From: Treponema sp.
GTDB lineage: Bacteria > Spirochaetota > Spirochaetia > Treponematales > Breznakiellaceae
Assembly: GCA_031273405.1 (NCBI GenBank)
Contig: JAISRW010000092.1
Span: forward strand, 1-15,324
Length of the DNA: 15,324 nucleotides
Direction: 5' to 3'
In this document: piece by piece, positions 13,946 to 15,324 of the stretch
How positions within the stretch are numbered: position 1 is the stretch's first letter
Layout of the letters: each line of letters opens with the position of its first letter
Program-made: the position numbers and the translations under genes
Notes under the pieces: model-generated
Databases searched by the model: none
What the model saw: the letters and a program-made list of their open reading frames with translations, nothing else
What the model was told of the DNA's origin: nothing

Positions 13946-15324
13946 ATGTTTCAGAAAAGCATAGTGCAAGAAGATATGTTCAAGTCGGCATCCCGGGTGA
14001 TGGAAGGACGGATGCGGAAAATCTATGAAGACCGGCAGGGATGGCACAACCAGTTTCGCCTGCAAGTTACGAACAAAATAAACGAAGAACTGTTCAAGCC
14101 GCTTTTCAGCGCGGAAGACGGGGCGCCGAACGCGCCGATACGGGTGTTGGCCGGGATGATGATACTCAAAGAAGGGCAGGGGATCAGCGACGAGCAGTTA
14201 TTCGAGAGCGCGCGCTTCAATATGCTGACCCGCGGCGCGCTGGGCCTGTTAAATATGGACGAGGAACCGCCGGCAGAATCGACGTATTACCTGTTGCGGC
14301 AGCGGATAGTTGAGTATGAGAAGAAGGGCGGGGAGAACCTGCTGGATAGCATGTTCAAGGGGCTGACGAAGGAGCAATGCATAGAGTTTGGGGTGAGCGG
14401 GAAGCGGATACGGATGGACAGTAAGCTGCTTGGCAGCAACATAGCGCGATATGGGCGGTACGGGATAGCGCACGAGACGGTACGGCTGTTTTACCGGGAG
14501 AACGAGGGGGCGGTGGCAGGGAAACTGAAGTCGGCGGAAATAGAGGCGCTGAAAGGGCTGGCGGGGGAAAGCGGGAGCGCGGTAACGTACCGGAGCACGA
14601 AGGAGGAAGTGGAGAAGAAGTTTGAGGAAATCGGGAAGCTGATGTATTTGCTTGTAAAATCGTTCAAAGGGCTTGCGGGGCAGCGGGAATACGACACGTT
14701 GAAACGGGTATTTGAAGAGCAATACCGGGTAGTACAGGCGGAAGGGGAAAAAAAGACGGTAGCGGTGCCGCTGGATACGGAAAAGGCCGGGGCGAAAAGC
14801 ATGGAAAGCCCGTATGGCGGGGAAGATGGGGGCAGGGGAGAGCAAGGGGAAGATACCGAGGAGAAGGCGGAAGCGACGGAAGATGGGGACAGGGCAGAGC
14901 AAGCGGAAGCGGCGGAACATGGGGACAGGGCAGATGCCGCGGACGCGGAAGCGATGAAAAACGCGGAGGCGGGAGAGCAAGCGGAAATCGTCCCCCGTGA
15001 AACAAAAGAAATTGACGCGAAAAGCGTACAGAGCCCGCACGACCCGGACTGCCATTACCGGAACAAAAACGGCAACGGGGTAAAAGGCTATTCCGTCAAC
15101 GTGACTGAAACGTGCGATTCGGACAAGCTCAATCTGATAGTGGATGTGCAAACGGAAGCGGCGAGTATGGCTGATAACCATTACTTGCCAAGCGCGGTGG
15201 ATGCGGCAGGGGAAATAGTGCCTGATACCATCGAAAGGTTGCACACTGACGGGGCGTATAACAGCCGGGAGAACCGGGAGCATTGTACAGGGAAAGGCAT
15301 AGATTTGGTGTCCGGCGGGATGCA
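13946..15324 (+). CDS. IS1182-like (DUF772/DDE) transposase, 3' end outside window
   Basis: The frame is open from ATG 13946 (GAGGGA five bases upstream) to the window edge, 459 residues so far. The N-terminal DUF772-type domain (about 40-125) has FKPLFS, NAPIRVLAGMMILKEGQG and SDEQLFESARFNMLTRGALG. The DDE nuclease follows: first Asp in RIRMDSKLLGSN (Asp158) and second Asp in LHTDGAYNS (Asp435), with VKGYSVNVTETC in the core. The third catalytic residue (Glu) would lie beyond the window. Between the two Asp is a long segment (about 190-365) with a helical part and an acidic low-complexity stretch (about 290-347) encoded by imperfect DNA repeats. No frameshift or stop is visible, so it may be active. 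It moves the element by cut-and-paste DNA strand transfer. Confidence 0.88.
   Translation, partial: MFQKSIVQEDMFKSASRVMEGRMRKIYEDRQGWHNQFRLQVTNKINEELFKPLFSAEDGAPNAPIRVLAGMMILKEGQGISDEQLFESARFNMLTRGALGLLNMDEEPPAESTYYLLRQRIVEYEKKGGENLLDSMFKGLTKEQCIEFGVSGKRIRMDSKLLGSNIARYGRYGIAHETVRLFYRENEGAVAGKLKSAEIEALKGLAGESGSAVTYRSTKEEVEKKFEEIGKLMYLLVKSFKGLAGQREYDTLKRVFEEQYRVVQAEGEKKTVAVPLDTEKAGAKSMESPYGGEDGGRGEQGEDTEEKAEATEDGDRAEQAEAAEHGDRADAADAEAMKNAEAGEQAEIVPRETKEIDAKSVQSPHDPDCHYRNKNGNGVKGYSVNVTETCDSDKLNLIVDVQTEAASMADNHYLPSAVDAAGEIVPDTIERLHTDGAYNSRENREHCTGKGIDLVSGGM
14821..14938 (+). repeat. In-frame imperfect repeats inside the transposase gene
   Basis: GGAAGATGGGG with CAGGG and AGAGCAAG recurs at 14821, 14878 and, as GGAACATGGGGACAGGGCAGA, at 14914. 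The spacings are 57 and 36 bases, both multiples of three. A partial fourth unit (GGAGAGCAAGCGGAAAT) follows at about 14972. They encode acidic repeats of the EDGDRAEQAEA type. Confidence 0.65.

Larger units (their letters stand above)
13880..15324 (+). mobile_element. Insertion sequence, IS1182-like, left part (continues past the window)
   Basis: The element contains the transposase from 13946. The left boundary is uncertain; AGGGG...CCCCT (13880-13900) followed by TCCGAAAAGTCC is the best candidate for a terminal sequence. The right end lies outside, so terminal inverted repeats and target duplication cannot be checked. Codon use shifts here towards CGG, GCG, AAG and GGG compared with the preceding genes, supporting transfer. 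Confidence 0.6.

Noticed and set aside
14249..15283. Long - strand open frame opposite the transposase (344 codons)
   Set aside because: It is a shadow of the GC-rich transposase frame. Its repeated CPVP..RRFRLL comes from the DNA repeats on the coding strand, and the transposase frame has clear family motifs.

Overview
The window reads as a chromosomal segment from a spirochaete, most likely a Treponema of the termite-gut or free-living type. This rests on the gene set (a TolC-type porin, a degenerate GGDEF protein, a mltG-dnaG-rpoD cluster), the sizes and style of the proteins, and moderately GC-rich genes separated by AT-rich, palindrome-rich gaps. The genus is an inference; no rRNA gene or other decisive marker is present.

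Layout. (a) 1-3029, + strand: the 3' end of a MacB/FtsX-type ABC permease, a TolC-like outer-membrane efflux protein and a sensor histidine kinase, with adjacent or overlapping ends. This looks like an export operon with its own sensor. (b) 3122-4243, - strand: a two-TM membrane protein with a GGDEF-like domain that has lost its signature. (c) 4244-6062: a Memo-family gene (AmmeMemoRadiSam protein B type) flanked by two palindrome-rich non-coding stretches of about 300 and 690 bp. These hold several copies of what looks like a dispersed palindromic repeat and one nested-hairpin element. (d) 6063 to about 13778, + strand: a very compact cluster of a YkgJ-type cysteine-cluster protein, a metallo-beta-lactamase-fold hydrolase, mltG, dnaG, rpoD and a COG1579 coiled-coil/zinc-ribbon protein, ending in the RNase P RNA gene rnpB. 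The gaps are -1, -4, 37, 12, 10 and about 10 bp. (e) 13779-15324: a short intergenic stretch of recurring CCGTG/CTGTGG words, then the left part of an insertion sequence with an IS1182-like (DUF772/DDE) transposase cut off by the window edge.

How the genes work together. Region (a) would export substrates across both membranes under histidine-kinase control; the response regulator is not in the window. Region (d) is a spirochaetal version of the macromolecular-synthesis operon: replication priming (DnaG), transcription initiation (housekeeping sigma), glycan-strand termination (MltG) and tRNA maturation (RNase P RNA) sit on one strand with almost no room for separate promoters.

Most of the window is conserved core genome. 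The unusual material is the palindromes around the Memo gene, a nested-hairpin element at 5770-5877, an extra stem-loop block in the RNase P RNA, a low-complexity insertion inside the DnaG TOPRIM region, and an acidic repeat-encoded insertion in the transposase. I see no clearly new multi-gene system.
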